This document shows positions 9,482-18,303 of a stretch of DNA of 52,597 nt, in pieces. Position 1 is the first letter of the stretch. Every line of letters starts with the position of its first letter. Source of the DNA: Halocatena pleomorpha. GTDB lineage: Archaea; Halobacteriota; Halobacteria; Halobacteriales; Haloarculaceae. The stretch is from contig NZ_RRCH01000001.1 in the NCBI RefSeq assembly GCF_003862495.1, positions 1-52,597 of the forward strand, read 5' to 3'. The notes under the pieces are model-generated. The model had not been told where the DNA came from and ran no database searches. It worked only from the letters and a program-made list of their open reading frames with translations. The position numbers were made by a program, and so were the translations under genes.

Positions 9482-10376
9482 GAATTCCTCCGAACACGAG
9501 TAGCCACACTCCACCGAGTGTGAACACCAGTCCGGTGAACGTGTTGATCACCGGAAACCACCAGTATGCTTTGGTCACACTCACTGACGAACGACGGATA
9601 CTGATAGCGAGGAGCGGATATACGAGGAGTATGACGGCGAAAAACGGATGAACAACGGCAAACACGAGCGACGCTGCCAGCCAACAAACTGTACAGTAGG
9701 TGTATGTCCCTCGTTCACCGAGAACAGTCGCAGTCGTTTCGATGCCAGCTTGACGATCCGGTTCGATATCCGGAATCGCTGAGAAGGTGTGCATCCCCAT
9801 TGCCCAGAGCCAGCCACCAGCAACCGCCCCAGTCGGTGGATAGTCCCCCGTTATGGCTGCGTATGCGGTAATCCCCGGAATGATATACAGCCCATTGGAC
9901 AGCGAATCAAACACCGGCGTCGTTTTGAATCGAAACGGGGGAGCACTGTATTCGACGGCTAACACGAGGACGCCGATCAACGACACGCTCGCTTCCGGGG
10001 GAAGAATGGGTATGAATGCACAACCGAGAAGTCCGCACGTGAGTACGACGGTGACGACGAACGAGCTACCTTCATACCGAACTTCACGCTCCGTTTTTTT
10101 CGCGTTGTGTGCGTCGATATCGGCGTCGAAGATGTCATTGATCCCGTAGAGGAACACGTTGGCAGGCACCAAGAAATACCCGAGCAGGGCGAGCGGGATC
10201 GGTTGGAACAGATCATTCGCGGTCTTTGCGGCGTACACGCAGCCGACGAGAACTGGTCCGGCGAGATACAGCCAAAACCGGGGCCGCGACAGCCGAAGGA
10301 GGTATCCACAACGTGTCGATTCCGAGGGGAGATATCCTCCGATATCGACCGTGGAGCGGGATCTCGGACCTCGCAT
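9474..10376 (-). CDS. lyeJ: Lycopene elongase/hydratase (UbiA prenyltransferase family)
   Basis: A 300-residue membrane prenyltransferase of the UbiA family. It adds C5 prenyl units to lycopene, producing the C50 skeleton. The first Asp-rich motif is NDIFDADIDAHN (about residues 78-89) and the second is IPDIEPDRQAGIETTAT; hydrophobic helices fill the rest. The ATG overlaps the stop of crtD by one base (TAATG), and its own end overlaps cruF, so the three genes form one translationally coupled unit. Operon context decides between lycopene elongase and other UbiA functions. Confidence 0.9.
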   Translation of the reverse strand: MRGPRSRSTVDIGGYLPSESTRCGYLLRLSRPRFWLYLAGPVLVGCVYAAKTANDLFQPIPLALLGYFLVPANVFLYGINDIFDADIDAHNAKKTEREVRYEGSSFVVTVVLTCGLLGCAFIPILPPEASVSLIGVLVLAVEYSAPPFRFKTTPVFDSLSNGLYIIPGITAYAAITGDYPPTGAVAGGWLWAMGMHTFSAIPDIEPDRQAGIETTATVLGERGTYTYCTVCWLAASLVFAVVHPFFAVILLVYPLLAISIRRSSVSVTKAYWWFPVINTFTGLVFTLGGVWLLVFGGIHG

Positions 10377-11893
10377 TACTCACTCCGATCCTTGATAACC
10401 GCATCGGCCGCGTGTTCGCCGCTGATGAGGCACATTGGCATTCCGATTCCTGGGGTGGTGTACCCCCCTGCGAAGTACAGCCCATCGACCGCATCCGAAC
10501 GATGTGGTGGTCGGAAGAGCGCTGTTTGACGGAGTGTGTGTGCCAACCCAAGCGCTGTTCCGTTCCAACTGTTGTACACTGAAATGAAGTCCTCGATACA
10601 GAACAGCTCTTCGCAGACGATGCGGCCGTGCAGATCGACACCAGTGTGTTCAGCGATATCCCCAAGCACGAAATCACGGTACTGTTCCCGAATATCGGTC
10701 GTATCCTCCAGCCCCGCTGCGACAGGAACGAGTACGAATAGGGCGCTGTGCCCGTCCGGAGCAACCTCTTCGTCGGTCTTCGAGGGTGCACACAGATAGT
10801 AGGCTGGATCGTCAGGCCACGTCGGCCGGTCGAATATCTGCTCGAAGTGTTGATCCCAATCAGGTGGCACGATAAGGGTGTGATGGGCAAGCGGATCGAT
10901 GTCTCCCTCGACGCCCAGGTACATGAGAAACGCCGACGGTGCGTACGTTCGCTCGTCCCAGTACTCCGCGTCGTACTGGCGGGCGCGGGAGGGGAGTAAG
11001 TCCTGCTCCGTGTGGGCGTAGTCAGCGCCGCTGACGACGATATCGGGCGTGAAGACATCCCCACCAACGGCTTCGAGGTGAAAATGCTCCTGTCTGCGGG
11101 TTATTTCGTTGATTTCCGTTCCCAACGTCGTCGTAACCCCGAGTTCTACAGCGAGATCAGCGATAGAATCAACAACACCACCGATACCATCCTCCGGATA
11201 CCAGACGCCCATATTGAAATCGACGTGAGACATCATGTTGTACAGTGCGGGTGTGTTTTTCGGCGCTCCACCGAGGAAAACGAGGGTGTATTGCATAATC
11301 TGCTGGAGTTTCGGATGATCGAAGTACTCAGCAACGTACTCATCCATCGTGCCGAGTAGCTGAAACCCGATCGAGGCCGCGTTCATCACGTCACGGTCGA
11401 TCCAGTCGCGTAGACGTGGACGGTCCTCGTACACGAAATTCTCCATTGCGATCGAGTACTGTTCCTCGCTCGCCGCGAGGTACTCCCGGAGGGCATCACC
11501 CGCTCCCGGTTCGTAGGATTCGAACGTTTCAATCACCTGCTCTCGATCCGGCGTGATGTCGACCCGGTCTCCGTCTTTGAAGAAGATCCTGTAATGCGGA
11601 TCGAGTCGGTTGAGAGCGTAGTACTCCCCGACATCGCGGTCGAAATGGCCGAAAAACCGCTCGAACACATCAGGCATGAGATACCACGAGGGACCCATGT
11701 CGAAACGAAAGCCGTTTGTCTCTAACCTGGATGCGCGTCCGCCCAACTGCGCGTTCTTCTCGACGAGTTCGACATCTGCTCCGGCCTGCGCGAGATAACA
11801 GGCAGCCGAGAGTCCACCGAATCCGCCTCCAACAACGACAACGGATGTGTCAGTGAGACAAGTGTCCGTTGTCCTCATCTGTTCGAGTGCCAT
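10376..11893 (-). CDS. crtD: Carotenoid 3,4-desaturase / phytoene-desaturase-like oxidoreductase
   Basis: A 505-residue FAD-dependent carotenoid desaturase. Near the N-terminus it has the dinucleotide-binding fold VVVVGGGFGGLSAACYLA followed by ELVEKNAQLGGRASRL, and near the C-terminus the family signature DGLYFAGGYTTPGIGMPMCL. The position before lyeJ and cruF supports carotenoid 3,4-desaturase (CrtD) of the bacterioruberin route. The family also includes CrtI phytoene desaturase, and no second desaturase is seen here, so which steps it performs is uncertain. The start may be 11893 or the next Met at 11878; both precede the FAD fold by few residues. An A/T-rich stretch lies directly upstream. 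Confidence 0.88.
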   Translation of the reverse strand: MALEQMRTTDTCLTDTSVVVVGGGFGGLSAACYLAQAGADVELVEKNAQLGGRASRLETNGFRFDMGPSWYLMPDVFERFFGHFDRDVGEYYALNRLDPHYRIFFKDGDRVDITPDREQVIETFESYEPGAGDALREYLAASEEQYSIAMENFVYEDRPRLRDWIDRDVMNAASIGFQLLGTMDEYVAEYFDHPKLQQIMQYTLVFLGGAPKNTPALYNMMSHVDFNMGVWYPEDGIGGVVDSIADLAVELGVTTTLGTEINEITRRQEHFHLEAVGGDVFTPDIVVSGADYAHTEQDLLPSRARQYDAEYWDERTYAPSAFLMYLGVEGDIDPLAHHTLIVPPDWDQHFEQIFDRPTWPDDPAYYLCAPSKTDEEVAPDGHSALFVLVPVAAGLEDTTDIREQYRDFVLGDIAEHTGVDLHGRIVCEELFCIEDFISVYNSWNGTALGLAHTLRQTALFRPPHRSDAVDGLYFAGGYTTPGIGMPMCLISGEHAADAVIKDRSE

Positions 11894-12128
11894 ACCGGAG
11901 ATGAGTCCGGGAACGGCTAAAAATATATGTTAGGTATGAACAACTTACTAGTTATTGTGACAGATGATTGTTGTATGTTCTGTGATGGTGGAGAAGATAG
12001 ACGGCTATAACAGATTACTGGAGTGACAACAATGAGTCACTGATTGACAGTAACAGTCGATTCGTATCACTCACGAATGGTGATTTCGCCACGCGCTTAT
12101 GTTGCTACAAACCGAACGACAGGCTGTA

Positions 12129-13079
12129 ATGAACTACATTTTCTATGGCGGTAAGGGTGGTGTCGGTAAGACGACTTGTGCAGCCGCCACCGGACTCGCA
12201 CTCGCCAAGCGTGGTATCGAAACGCTCGTTATTTCGACAGATCCCGCTCACTCGCTGTCGGATTCGTTCGAGATGGACGTGTCTGTTGAACCGACTTCGA
12301 TCCGCGAACATCTCCAAGCAGTCGAAATCGATCCAGAACAGCGACGAGATGTGTATCAGGGGATGGTCTCCGCGCTGGTCGACGAGTTCAGGGATGTCGG
12401 GATCCGGCTTGATGAGGCGGAGATCGAAGCACTGTTTTCTGCGGGCGTCGCGCCCGGCAGTGACGAAGTTGCGGCGCTCGATCTGCTTATCAACTACGTT
12501 GAGACTGATGCGTGGGAAACGATCGTCCTCGACACCGCTCCAACCGGGCACACACTTCGTCTGCTTGACCTTCCTGCTGTGATGGACACGACACTCGACA
12601 CTGTGCTCTCTGTCCGAGAGCAAGTACGGCGCAAAGCGGATTCAGCCCGCCAGCTAATGCTCGGACCAGCCTACTACGCGATAGGAAACCGTACTGGCGA
12701 TGAGGAATCTCCGGATATTACTTCATTACAAGATCGGATGGAACGAGTTGATGACATCCTTCACGACGATGAACGGACCGAATTCCGGGTTGTACTCGTC
12801 CCCGAAACGATGGCCGTCCGGGAGACAGAACGCCTCGTGGACCGACTCCGTACGTTCGATATTCCAGTCAAGACGCTCGTCGTAAATAAAGTTCTTGAGA
12901 ACAGCAACGAGAGCTGTGATCGATGCCGCACGCGCCGTCAAACCCAACAGCAAACGATCAGAGCAGTACGAGAACGATTTCCTGACTTGGCAATCCAACA
13001 ACTTCCGCGGATCGATGGAGAAGTACACGGTCTTAGGACGCTTGAACCGATCGCTGATCAGATTCGTCCTCAGGCGTGA
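12129..13079 (+). CDS. ArsA/Get3-type anion-transporting ATPase
   Basis: A 316-residue ATPase of the ArsA/Get3 (SIMIBI) class. The deviant Walker A is GGKGGVGKTT (residues 7-16), with the family stretches ISTDPAHSLSDSF and LDTAPTGHTLRLLDLP (switch II). Near residue 260 a CxxC (SCDRC) is present, the feature that binds zinc at the dimer interface in Get3. In archaea such single-domain proteins are thought to target tail-anchored membrane proteins; true ArsA powers arsenite export. It is 7 kb from the ars operon on the other strand, so the targeting role is at least as likely. ATG at 12129 sits just before the first strand; an upstream start at 12099 is unlikely. Confidence 0.85.
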   Translation: MNYIFYGGKGGVGKTTCAAATGLALAKRGIETLVISTDPAHSLSDSFEMDVSVEPTSIREHLQAVEIDPEQRRDVYQGMVSALVDEFRDVGIRLDEAEIEALFSAGVAPGSDEVAALDLLINYVETDAWETIVLDTAPTGHTLRLLDLPAVMDTTLDTVLSVREQVRRKADSARQLMLGPAYYAIGNRTGDEESPDITSLQDRMERVDDILHDDERTEFRVVLVPETMAVRETERLVDRLRTFDIPVKTLVVNKVLENSNESCDRCRTRRQTQQQTIRAVRERFPDLAIQQLPRIDGEVHGLRTLEPIADQIRPQA

Positions 13080-13298
13080 CGTTCCTACATCTATTTGAAC
13101 GAGAGTCGTGTGACGTGCACAGCTGATCTACTGAAAGTGGGTCTATTAGTTATTGTCTCTTAGTGTTACATCAGTACCGTTGTAATGTGTACCGGTTAGT
13201 TTTATCGCGTTGTTCCCAGCCATTCGCTACGCGCCGATGAGTTTGTTATCTCAATGAAAAAAAAGTGATTGCGTAGCAGTCGTGTCTTGGTCACATGG

Positions 13299-13976
13299 AT
13301 GAAGGATGACGCCACCACGCCGACCGTGAGTTTCGTGATTCCCACCTACAACGAGCGGACTACCTTGCCAGCAACGCTCCGAAGTATCGACGCGCTCACG
13401 ACCACCATTCCGTACGAAGTTCTTGTCGTCGATGGCGGCAGCACCGACGCAACGCGTGCCGTTGCTCAAAAGCATGGTGTGACCGTCTATCACTGTGATG
13501 GCACCGATGTCGGACCGAGTAGACACATTGGTGCCACACACGCGGCAGGTGAGTGGCTCGCGTTCATCGATGCCGACACCACTGTCTCTCCGACCTACCT
13601 CGATACGATGCTCGAATTCGTCACGGCGGCCAGTGTTGAAGGGGCAACCTCACGCTGTCGTGTGGTCGGGTGTCGGCGCGCGAAGATAGCGGAATGGACG
13701 GTCAACCATCTGTTCCCCCGTCTCTCAAAACCCATTCTTCCTGGATTCAACTGCTTCGTTGCGACTGCCGCATACTTTGCTGTGGGTGGTTTCTCTGACG
13801 TGCCAAACGAGGACGTCGGTTTCAGTCACCGACTCAGTGAAGACTATCGAACGGCTGCTTGTCCAACGGTGCTCGTTGAAACGTCGGCTCGACGGATCGA
13901 ATCGTTGGGATTGACACGAACTCTCATGTATTACTCCATACGTGAATGGCAACGGAAAATATCACTATCTTCGTAG
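13299..13976 (+). CDS. Family 2 glycosyltransferase
   Basis: A 225-residue GT-A glycosyltransferase. The N-terminus has the nucleotide-sugar fold TVSFVIPTYNERTTLPATL and EVLVVDGGSTDATRAVA, followed by the metal-binding motif FIDADTTV (DAD about residue 92). The acceptor part contains PGFNCFVATAAYFAVGGF and ends with a short region lacking strong membrane helices. Sugar donor and acceptor are unknown; lipid, carotenoid or protein glycosylation are all possible in haloarchaea. ATG at 13299 was chosen because it precedes the fold by a few polar residues. The gene is flanked by A/T-rich gaps and appears monocistronic. Confidence 0.85.
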   Translation: MKDDATTPTVSFVIPTYNERTTLPATLRSIDALTTTIPYEVLVVDGGSTDATRAVAQKHGVTVYHCDGTDVGPSRHIGATHAAGEWLAFIDADTTVSPTYLDTMLEFVTAASVEGATSRCRVVGCRRAKIAEWTVNHLFPRLSKPILPGFNCFVATAAYFAVGGFSDVPNEDVGFSHRLSEDYRTAACPTVLVETSARRIESLGLTRTLMYYSIREWQRKISLSS

Positions 13977-14047
13977 CATCTCTGACACACGCTGACTACC
14001 AATGCGCCCCAATCGTCCGTTCTCGAAGCTCGATAGAGATCTCATTA

Positions 14048-14386
14048 CTACGCTTTTGTCGCTCTCTCCCGACACTTATTACACCGATTCAGTAGATCCG
14101 AACGGTTGTGATCGACATCGATCGCTCCGAGACCGAATGTCGGTCCGTCGTATTCGAGTGGTGACTCGTGGTCGAATCCGCGCCGCTCCATCTCTTCAGC
14201 GAGTTCGTCGTGACGGTCCTCCACTCGGGTAGTATCGATGTTACCTTCCTCGGCGTGGCCAGCGGCAATCGCCTCTCCGTGGGGATGGTTCAAGATCGTC
14301 CCAACAAGCTGATGGTGTTCTGCGTGCTCACCACGCAGATGATCATCACAGAGTATCTCCGGCGGTACACACCACATTCGAGTCAT
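14048..14386 (-). CDS. Pyrimidine-dimer DNA glycosylase/endonuclease V-like protein
   Basis: A 112-residue small protein resembling T4 endonuclease V (DenV) family members. The N-terminal TRMWCVPPEILCDDHLRGEH matches the family pattern in which Thr after the initiator Met is the catalytic nucleophile, followed by HLxGEH and HQLVGTI. The family removes UV-induced pyrimidine dimers. The C-terminus carries Cys residues (NRCNKC). ATG at 14386 was chosen because the family starts M-T-R-M-W; an ATG three codons earlier would bury the catalytic Thr. UV repair fits beside the photoprotective carotenoid genes, though they are not an operon. Confidence 0.72.
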   Translation of the reverse strand: MTRMWCVPPEILCDDHLRGEHAEHHQLVGTILNHPHGEAIAAGHAEEGNIDTTRVEDRHDELAEEMERRGFDHESPLEYDGPTFGLGAIDVDHNRSDLLNRCNKCRERATKA

Positions 14387-14570
14387 GCATCTCAACTACG
14401 AATCTCACTCATAGATCACCGTCGATTTAGTCTGAGTTGTCAGTCTATCCTTGTCACAATTTTACATAGATATCATAATACGTTTGTTTTACAACAATGC
14501 ACTATATTAGTGCATAAATTGTTGGGTGTGGGTAATAATGCTTAATACTATGGGCGTAAATTAATAATTG

Positions 14571-14786
14571 ATGTCTCAGCAAGATACACAGCCCACAGAT
14601 AGGGCATCGAGTGCGGCGGTGGTCGCAGCAGCGATGTCCGTTCTGTACTCGTGGTACATATTTTTCATACAAGGAAGACAGCGGCGAGGAATCTTCGTCG
14701 GTTTGTGGCCTCCGACGATCCTCGCATTCGCAAGTTACCTCGAACAGACGGATATGGTTCAACATATGCAACAAGAATCGGAATAA
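14571..14786 (+). CDS. Small membrane protein
   Basis: A 71-residue protein with a polar N-terminus (SQQDTQPTDRASS), one hydrophobic segment AAVVAAAMSVLYSWYIFFI, a basic turn GRQRRGI, and a second hydrophobic segment, probably two membrane passes. It is acidic at the end. I do not know its function. It converges on cydB with about 20 bases between stops; ATG at 14571 follows a T/A-rich stretch suggesting its own promoter. Confidence 0.6.
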   Translation: MSQQDTQPTDRASSAAVVAAAMSVLYSWYIFFIQGRQRRGIFVGLWPPTILAFASYLEQTDMVQHMQQESE

Positions 14787-14806
14787 CACTATCTTTCAAG
14801 TTATTT

Positions 14807-15808
14807 TTACTGATTGTTATTGGACTTTATTGGGCCGCTGAACGCCGAGTAGAGGACGCCGAAGTAGGTGTAGATCAGGGGAAGCAAGAGGGCAGCACCG
14901 ATCGACATAATGTTGAGCGGGAGGATTGAGACAGCGGCCGACTCCACGGTGAGTCCCAATCGTGGGTCGATAGTCGGAAACAGCAGACCGGCGACCACGC
15001 CGACAAGGGAGAAGACGAGCCCCGCTGCTGCCCCGAACGCGAGGTGGTTCCGATTCTGACTCATTCCTCCGGCGTACATCCCGGCGAAGACGAACGTTAG
15101 AACAACGAGACTACCCACAATGGGCGAACGCAGAGCTGATCGCCGTGCCGGATCTGTGAAGTAAACGTATCCAAGTATCAACATTATTGTGAGAAGATAC
15201 GCCGCGAGCGCGCGATGACCGTCTGTGCGGAGTTGATCCCGGAGCTCCCCGCGTAGTTTCAATCGCAAGAATGCGACACCGTCAACGACGGTGAGAGCGA
15301 CGACCGCAAGTCCGACGACGATTCCCGGAAGCGTGATGATTGCCGTTCTCCCGAGCAGCCAGTTCGCTAAGAAGATTCCGAGTAAGAACGGCGTTGTGAG
15401 ACTGCCGAGGACGAACGCTCGTCCCCACCATAGTTGCCACCTCTCGTCCTCACGTTGTTCATACATCTCGGGTGACAGGCCGCGAAGACCCAACGCGGCG
15501 AGGATCGCAAACATCAGTGGATAGTGCCGACTGAACAGATTTGCGTACACGGCTGGGAACGCCGCGAATAGACTGCCGCCAAAGACGACGAGCCACACCT
15601 CATTAGCGTCCCAAAACGGAGTAATGGCCGCGAGCAGTCGTGATTTCTCGGCATCGTCGTTATGAATCGCAAACAGAATGCCGATACCGAAATCGAAGCC
15701 ATCGAGAAAGAGAAACATCCCAAGGATAACAAACAGAAGGATAAACCAGAGGTCAGCGAGGGGTAATCCGAACAGCGGTTCGGTCCCAAGCTGCTCGACA
15801 TTAATCAC
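14807..15808 (-). CDS. cydB: Cytochrome bd-type oxidase subunit II
   Basis: A 333-residue polytopic membrane protein, the second subunit of cytochrome bd quinol oxidase. It has the family start GLPLADLWFILLFVILGMFLFLDGFDFG, cut here as the hydrophobic first helix with LDGFDFGIG, and later FWDANEVWLV (the conserved Trp/Asn/Glu stretch) and FAAFPAVYAN. It uses GTG at 15808, which overlaps the end of cydA by eight bases, so translation is coupled. No other in-frame start gives the full first helix. With CydA it oxidises membrane quinol and reduces oxygen to water at low oxygen levels. Confidence 0.92.
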   Translation of the reverse strand: MINVEQLGTEPLFGLPLADLWFILLFVILGMFLFLDGFDFGIGILFAIHNDDAEKSRLLAAITPFWDANEVWLVVFGGSLFAAFPAVYANLFSRHYPLMFAILAALGLRGLSPEMYEQREDERWQLWWGRAFVLGSLTTPFLLGIFLANWLLGRTAIITLPGIVVGLAVVALTVVDGVAFLRLKLRGELRDQLRTDGHRALAAYLLTIMLILGYVYFTDPARRSALRSPIVGSLVVLTFVFAGMYAGGMSQNRNHLAFGAAAGLVFSLVGVVAGLLFPTIDPRLGLTVESAAVSILPLNIMSIGAALLLPLIYTYFGVLYSAFSGPIKSNNNQ

Positions 15809-17225
15809 TGGTAGTCACCTCCGCGTCCGCCTGAGGCGGGCGATCGACCGCGTCGAGTTCGTCACGTGGCGGTGGTCCGCTTCTGATGATCCGAGCGACA
15901 ACGTAGCTGTACAGTCCCAACAGCAGCGTATAGCCGGTGACGAAACCGATGAGCGTGAACGTCGTTTCAGCGCCGGTTAGGCCGGGCGAGACGCTGTCTG
16001 TGGTTTTCATGACGCCTTGGATAACCCACGGTTGTCGTCCGACCTCAGTGACGATCCATCCGAGTTCAACAGCGACGAAACCCAGAAGCGACGAGATCAT
16101 CAGTGCCTTGTGGAGTAAGTCGTCTTCGAACAGTTCACCGCGCCACCACCGATACGTTCCCCAGATTGCCAGCAGGATGAACCAAAAGCCGAGCGCGACC
16201 ATACCCCGAAAGACCCAGAAAACGATTGCGACGGGCGGTGCTTGCGTCGAAAAGGAGTTCAGCCCACGGATTGTAGCTTGTGCGTTCCCACCGCTGGCGA
16301 GCCACGATGCCCCGCCCGGAATACCGATTCCCAAGAGATCTTTCGCCCGCGGGTCAAGCAACTGATCGAGGTTTGTCGGGAGTGCGACAATGTATTCAGG
16401 GACGTACGACTCGGTCTCCCAGACTGCTTCCATTGCGGCGAATTTCTGTGGTTGCGTCTCAGAGACGTGCCGGGCGTAGGCGTCGCCGTGGATCGCCTGC
16501 AGCGGAGCCGTGATGAGGAGAGCTATAAGAGCGATTTTGAGCGTTGCCTCCCAGAAGGCGATCTGCTGGATGGGATAGCCCCAGACGTGATGGCGGAAGA
16601 CGTAGTAAGCGGCGACACCGGCCATGAAGAGCGCGACTGACTCGATTGCGGCGTTCTGCATGTGGACGAACATCCACGGAAATCGTGGGTTGAGATACGC
16701 CGCGACTGCGTCGGTGAGATGCACCACGCGCTGGCCGTTCTCCGTGACCATCTCGAACCCCCGAGGAGTCTGCATCCACGAGTTGGCGATCAGGATCCAG
16801 ACGGCTGAGAGCCACGTCCCGAGACCGACTGCAACGCTCGATAGGAAGTACAGCCGATCAGAGACACGCTCCCGGCCAAAGACGAAGATACCGAGAAAGG
16901 TCGCTTCGAGCATGAACGCCATCATGCCCTCAAGCGCGAGTGGACCACCGAACAACTCGCCGGCGACAGTCGAGAAGGCGGCGAAATTGGTGCCGAACTC
17001 GAATTCAAGCACGAGTCCTGTTACGGTGCCGACAGCGAAACTCACTGCAAAGATTTCCGTCCAGAATCGGCGGAGCTGCTCGTAAATAGCATCGCTCGAT
17101 CGTATTTCTTTCCACGTGAAGTAGATGAGAAACGGGGCAAGACCCATACTCATAACGGGGAAGATAATGTGGACGATAACCGTGACAGCGAACTGCAAGC
17201 GGCTTGCGAGGACTGGATCAACCAT
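15801..17225 (-). CDS. cydA: Cytochrome bd-type oxidase subunit I
   Basis: A 474-residue polytopic membrane protein carrying the haems of cytochrome bd oxidase. The N-terminal helix has LQFAVTVIVHIIFPVMSMG with the conserved haem-ligand His, then GTVTGLVLEFEFGTNF, and in the C-terminal half the signature GWIVTEVGRQPWVIQGVMKT. The Q-loop between the middle helices is short, as in cyanide-insensitive (CIO-type) relatives. Upstream an AGGAAAG sequence lies about ten bases before the ATG and may serve as ribosome-binding site. It heads a two-gene operon and is divergent from a winged-helix regulator gene about 300 bases away. Confidence 0.93.
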   Translation of the reverse strand: MVDPVLASRLQFAVTVIVHIIFPVMSMGLAPFLIYFTWKEIRSSDAIYEQLRRFWTEIFAVSFAVGTVTGLVLEFEFGTNFAAFSTVAGELFGGPLALEGMMAFMLEATFLGIFVFGRERVSDRLYFLSSVAVGLGTWLSAVWILIANSWMQTPRGFEMVTENGQRVVHLTDAVAAYLNPRFPWMFVHMQNAAIESVALFMAGVAAYYVFRHHVWGYPIQQIAFWEATLKIALIALLITAPLQAIHGDAYARHVSETQPQKFAAMEAVWETESYVPEYIVALPTNLDQLLDPRAKDLLGIGIPGGASWLASGGNAQATIRGLNSFSTQAPPVAIVFWVFRGMVALGFWFILLAIWGTYRWWRGELFEDDLLHKALMISSLLGFVAVELGWIVTEVGRQPWVIQGVMKTTDSVSPGLTGAETTFTLIGFVTGYTLLLGLYSYVVARIIRSGPPPRDELDAVDRPPQADAEVTTSD

Positions 17226-17365
17226 TGGTGTTCACTTTCCTTAGTTGATATGGAGTGGTGACAGTGGGAGGTTCGTTGTGGCCGCGTTCGAACGGCTGTC
17301 GTTCTCGGAATGTGAGAACTGGATTCGTCTGAACGTTCGCGTTGTCCAGCGGCTTCAGCATATAG

Positions 17366-17408
17366 GGAGTTGACATCCCTCCGAAGTCAACCGCCGGGGG
17401 ATTCTCAG
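17366..17408. mobile_element. IS200/IS605-type element end relic
   Basis: The sequence GTTGACATCCCTCCGAAGTC followed by AACCGCCGGGGGATTCTC resembles the hairpin end left by haloarchaeal IS200/IS605 (IS1341-type) elements, compare GTGACATCCTCCCCGCCGTA at 35536. No transposase or TnpB gene is beside it. It lies in the region between cydA and the winged-helix gene. Confidence 0.4.
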
Positions 17409-17534
17409 CTATTGGGAAACAGCATAATGTCCGTCCCTCGTGGGATCTATAGCTGAATATTGTGGGCGCTCAGATCCATTTCATTATATCGAGGGATCGA
17501 GGAGCCTATTCCGTCCGCGCTTCAAAAGCCGACA

Positions 17535-17912
17535 ATGGGGACCGATCCAGTGATGACTGACGACTCACCGGCGATACAGAACGTCCTTGACGCGCTGGAT
17601 GATCCCGACTGTCGAGCCATCCTCAAAGAGACCGGACAACCTATGACTGCCAAAGAACTCGGCGAACGCTGTGAGATATCCACCTCGACCCTCTACCGCA
17701 AGTTGGATCTCCTGAGTACGGCTACGCTCGTGCGAGAACTCCACAGTGTTCATCCTGACCGCGGCCGAATCACACGTTACCAACGAGATGTGGCGAGTTT
17801 GAACGTTTCCATAACAGACGATGACCAGTTCGATGTGAGGATACACCGGCCAGAACGAACAGCAGACGAACGACTCGCTGATATGTGGTCAGAGATGGGT
17901 GAAGAACTATGA
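17535..17912 (+). CDS. Winged-helix (ArsR-like) transcription regulator
   Basis: A 125-residue DNA-binding protein. Its domain runs from AIQNVLDALDDPDCRAIL (helices 1-2) through MTAKELGERCEISTSTLYRK (recognition helix-turn-helix) to LVRELHSVHPDRGRITRYQR (wing). No metal-binding Cys motif is visible apart from two isolated Cys. It overlaps the following DUF7521 gene by four bases (ATGA), a pairing frequent in haloarchaea. The partner in the membrane suggests that membrane state is the signal. ATG at 17535 or 17553 could be the start. The nearby divergent cydAB operon is a plausible target. Confidence 0.8.
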   Translation: MGTDPVMTDDSPAIQNVLDALDDPDCRAILKETGQPMTAKELGERCEISTSTLYRKLDLLSTATLVRELHSVHPDRGRITRYQRDVASLNVSITDDDQFDVRIHRPERTADERLADMWSEMGEEL

Positions 17913-18190
17913 GCCAGACAGTAACATTCGGAATTATTGCGATCAAAACCGTCATACTGCTTTTAGGAAGCGGCATCACCTACATTGCCTTCAAGGCCTA
18001 CCGACGGACTGGAGCACTATCACTCCGTGCTCTTGCGCTCGGGTTCGGTGTCATCACCATCGGTGCGCTCCTCGCTGGGATTGCGCATCAACTACTTGAT
18101 GTGGCTCTCCAGACTGGCGTTCTCATCAACAGTCTCCTGACAGCGATCGGCTTTGGGATCATCATCTATTCGCTGTACATCGAACGGTGA
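17909..18190 (+). CDS. DUF7521-type small membrane protein
   Basis: A 93-residue protein with three hydrophobic segments: FGIIAIKTVILLLGSGITYIA cut into a first helix near residues 7-26, ALALGFGVITIGALLAGIA in the middle, and LINSLLTAIGFGIIIYSLYI at the end. Between the first two is a short basic loop (YRRTG). Families of this pattern sit directly after winged-helix regulators in haloarchaea. Its ATG lies inside the regulator stop (ATGA overlap), so the two are co-translated. Role unknown; it may anchor or modulate the regulator. Confidence 0.75.
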   Translation: MSQTVTFGIIAIKTVILLLGSGITYIAFKAYRRTGALSLRALALGFGVITIGALLAGIAHQLLDVALQTGVLINSLLTAIGFGIIIYSLYIER

Positions 18191-18303
18191 CAGCGTCCAT
18201 GGTGGATTAAGGCAGACGCCGTCGGCTCCCACACGCAACTGGAAACCTGTTCTCAAACAATCGTTGAAATGTTTAACTACTCCAATACCGTACACACTAA
18301 CAC

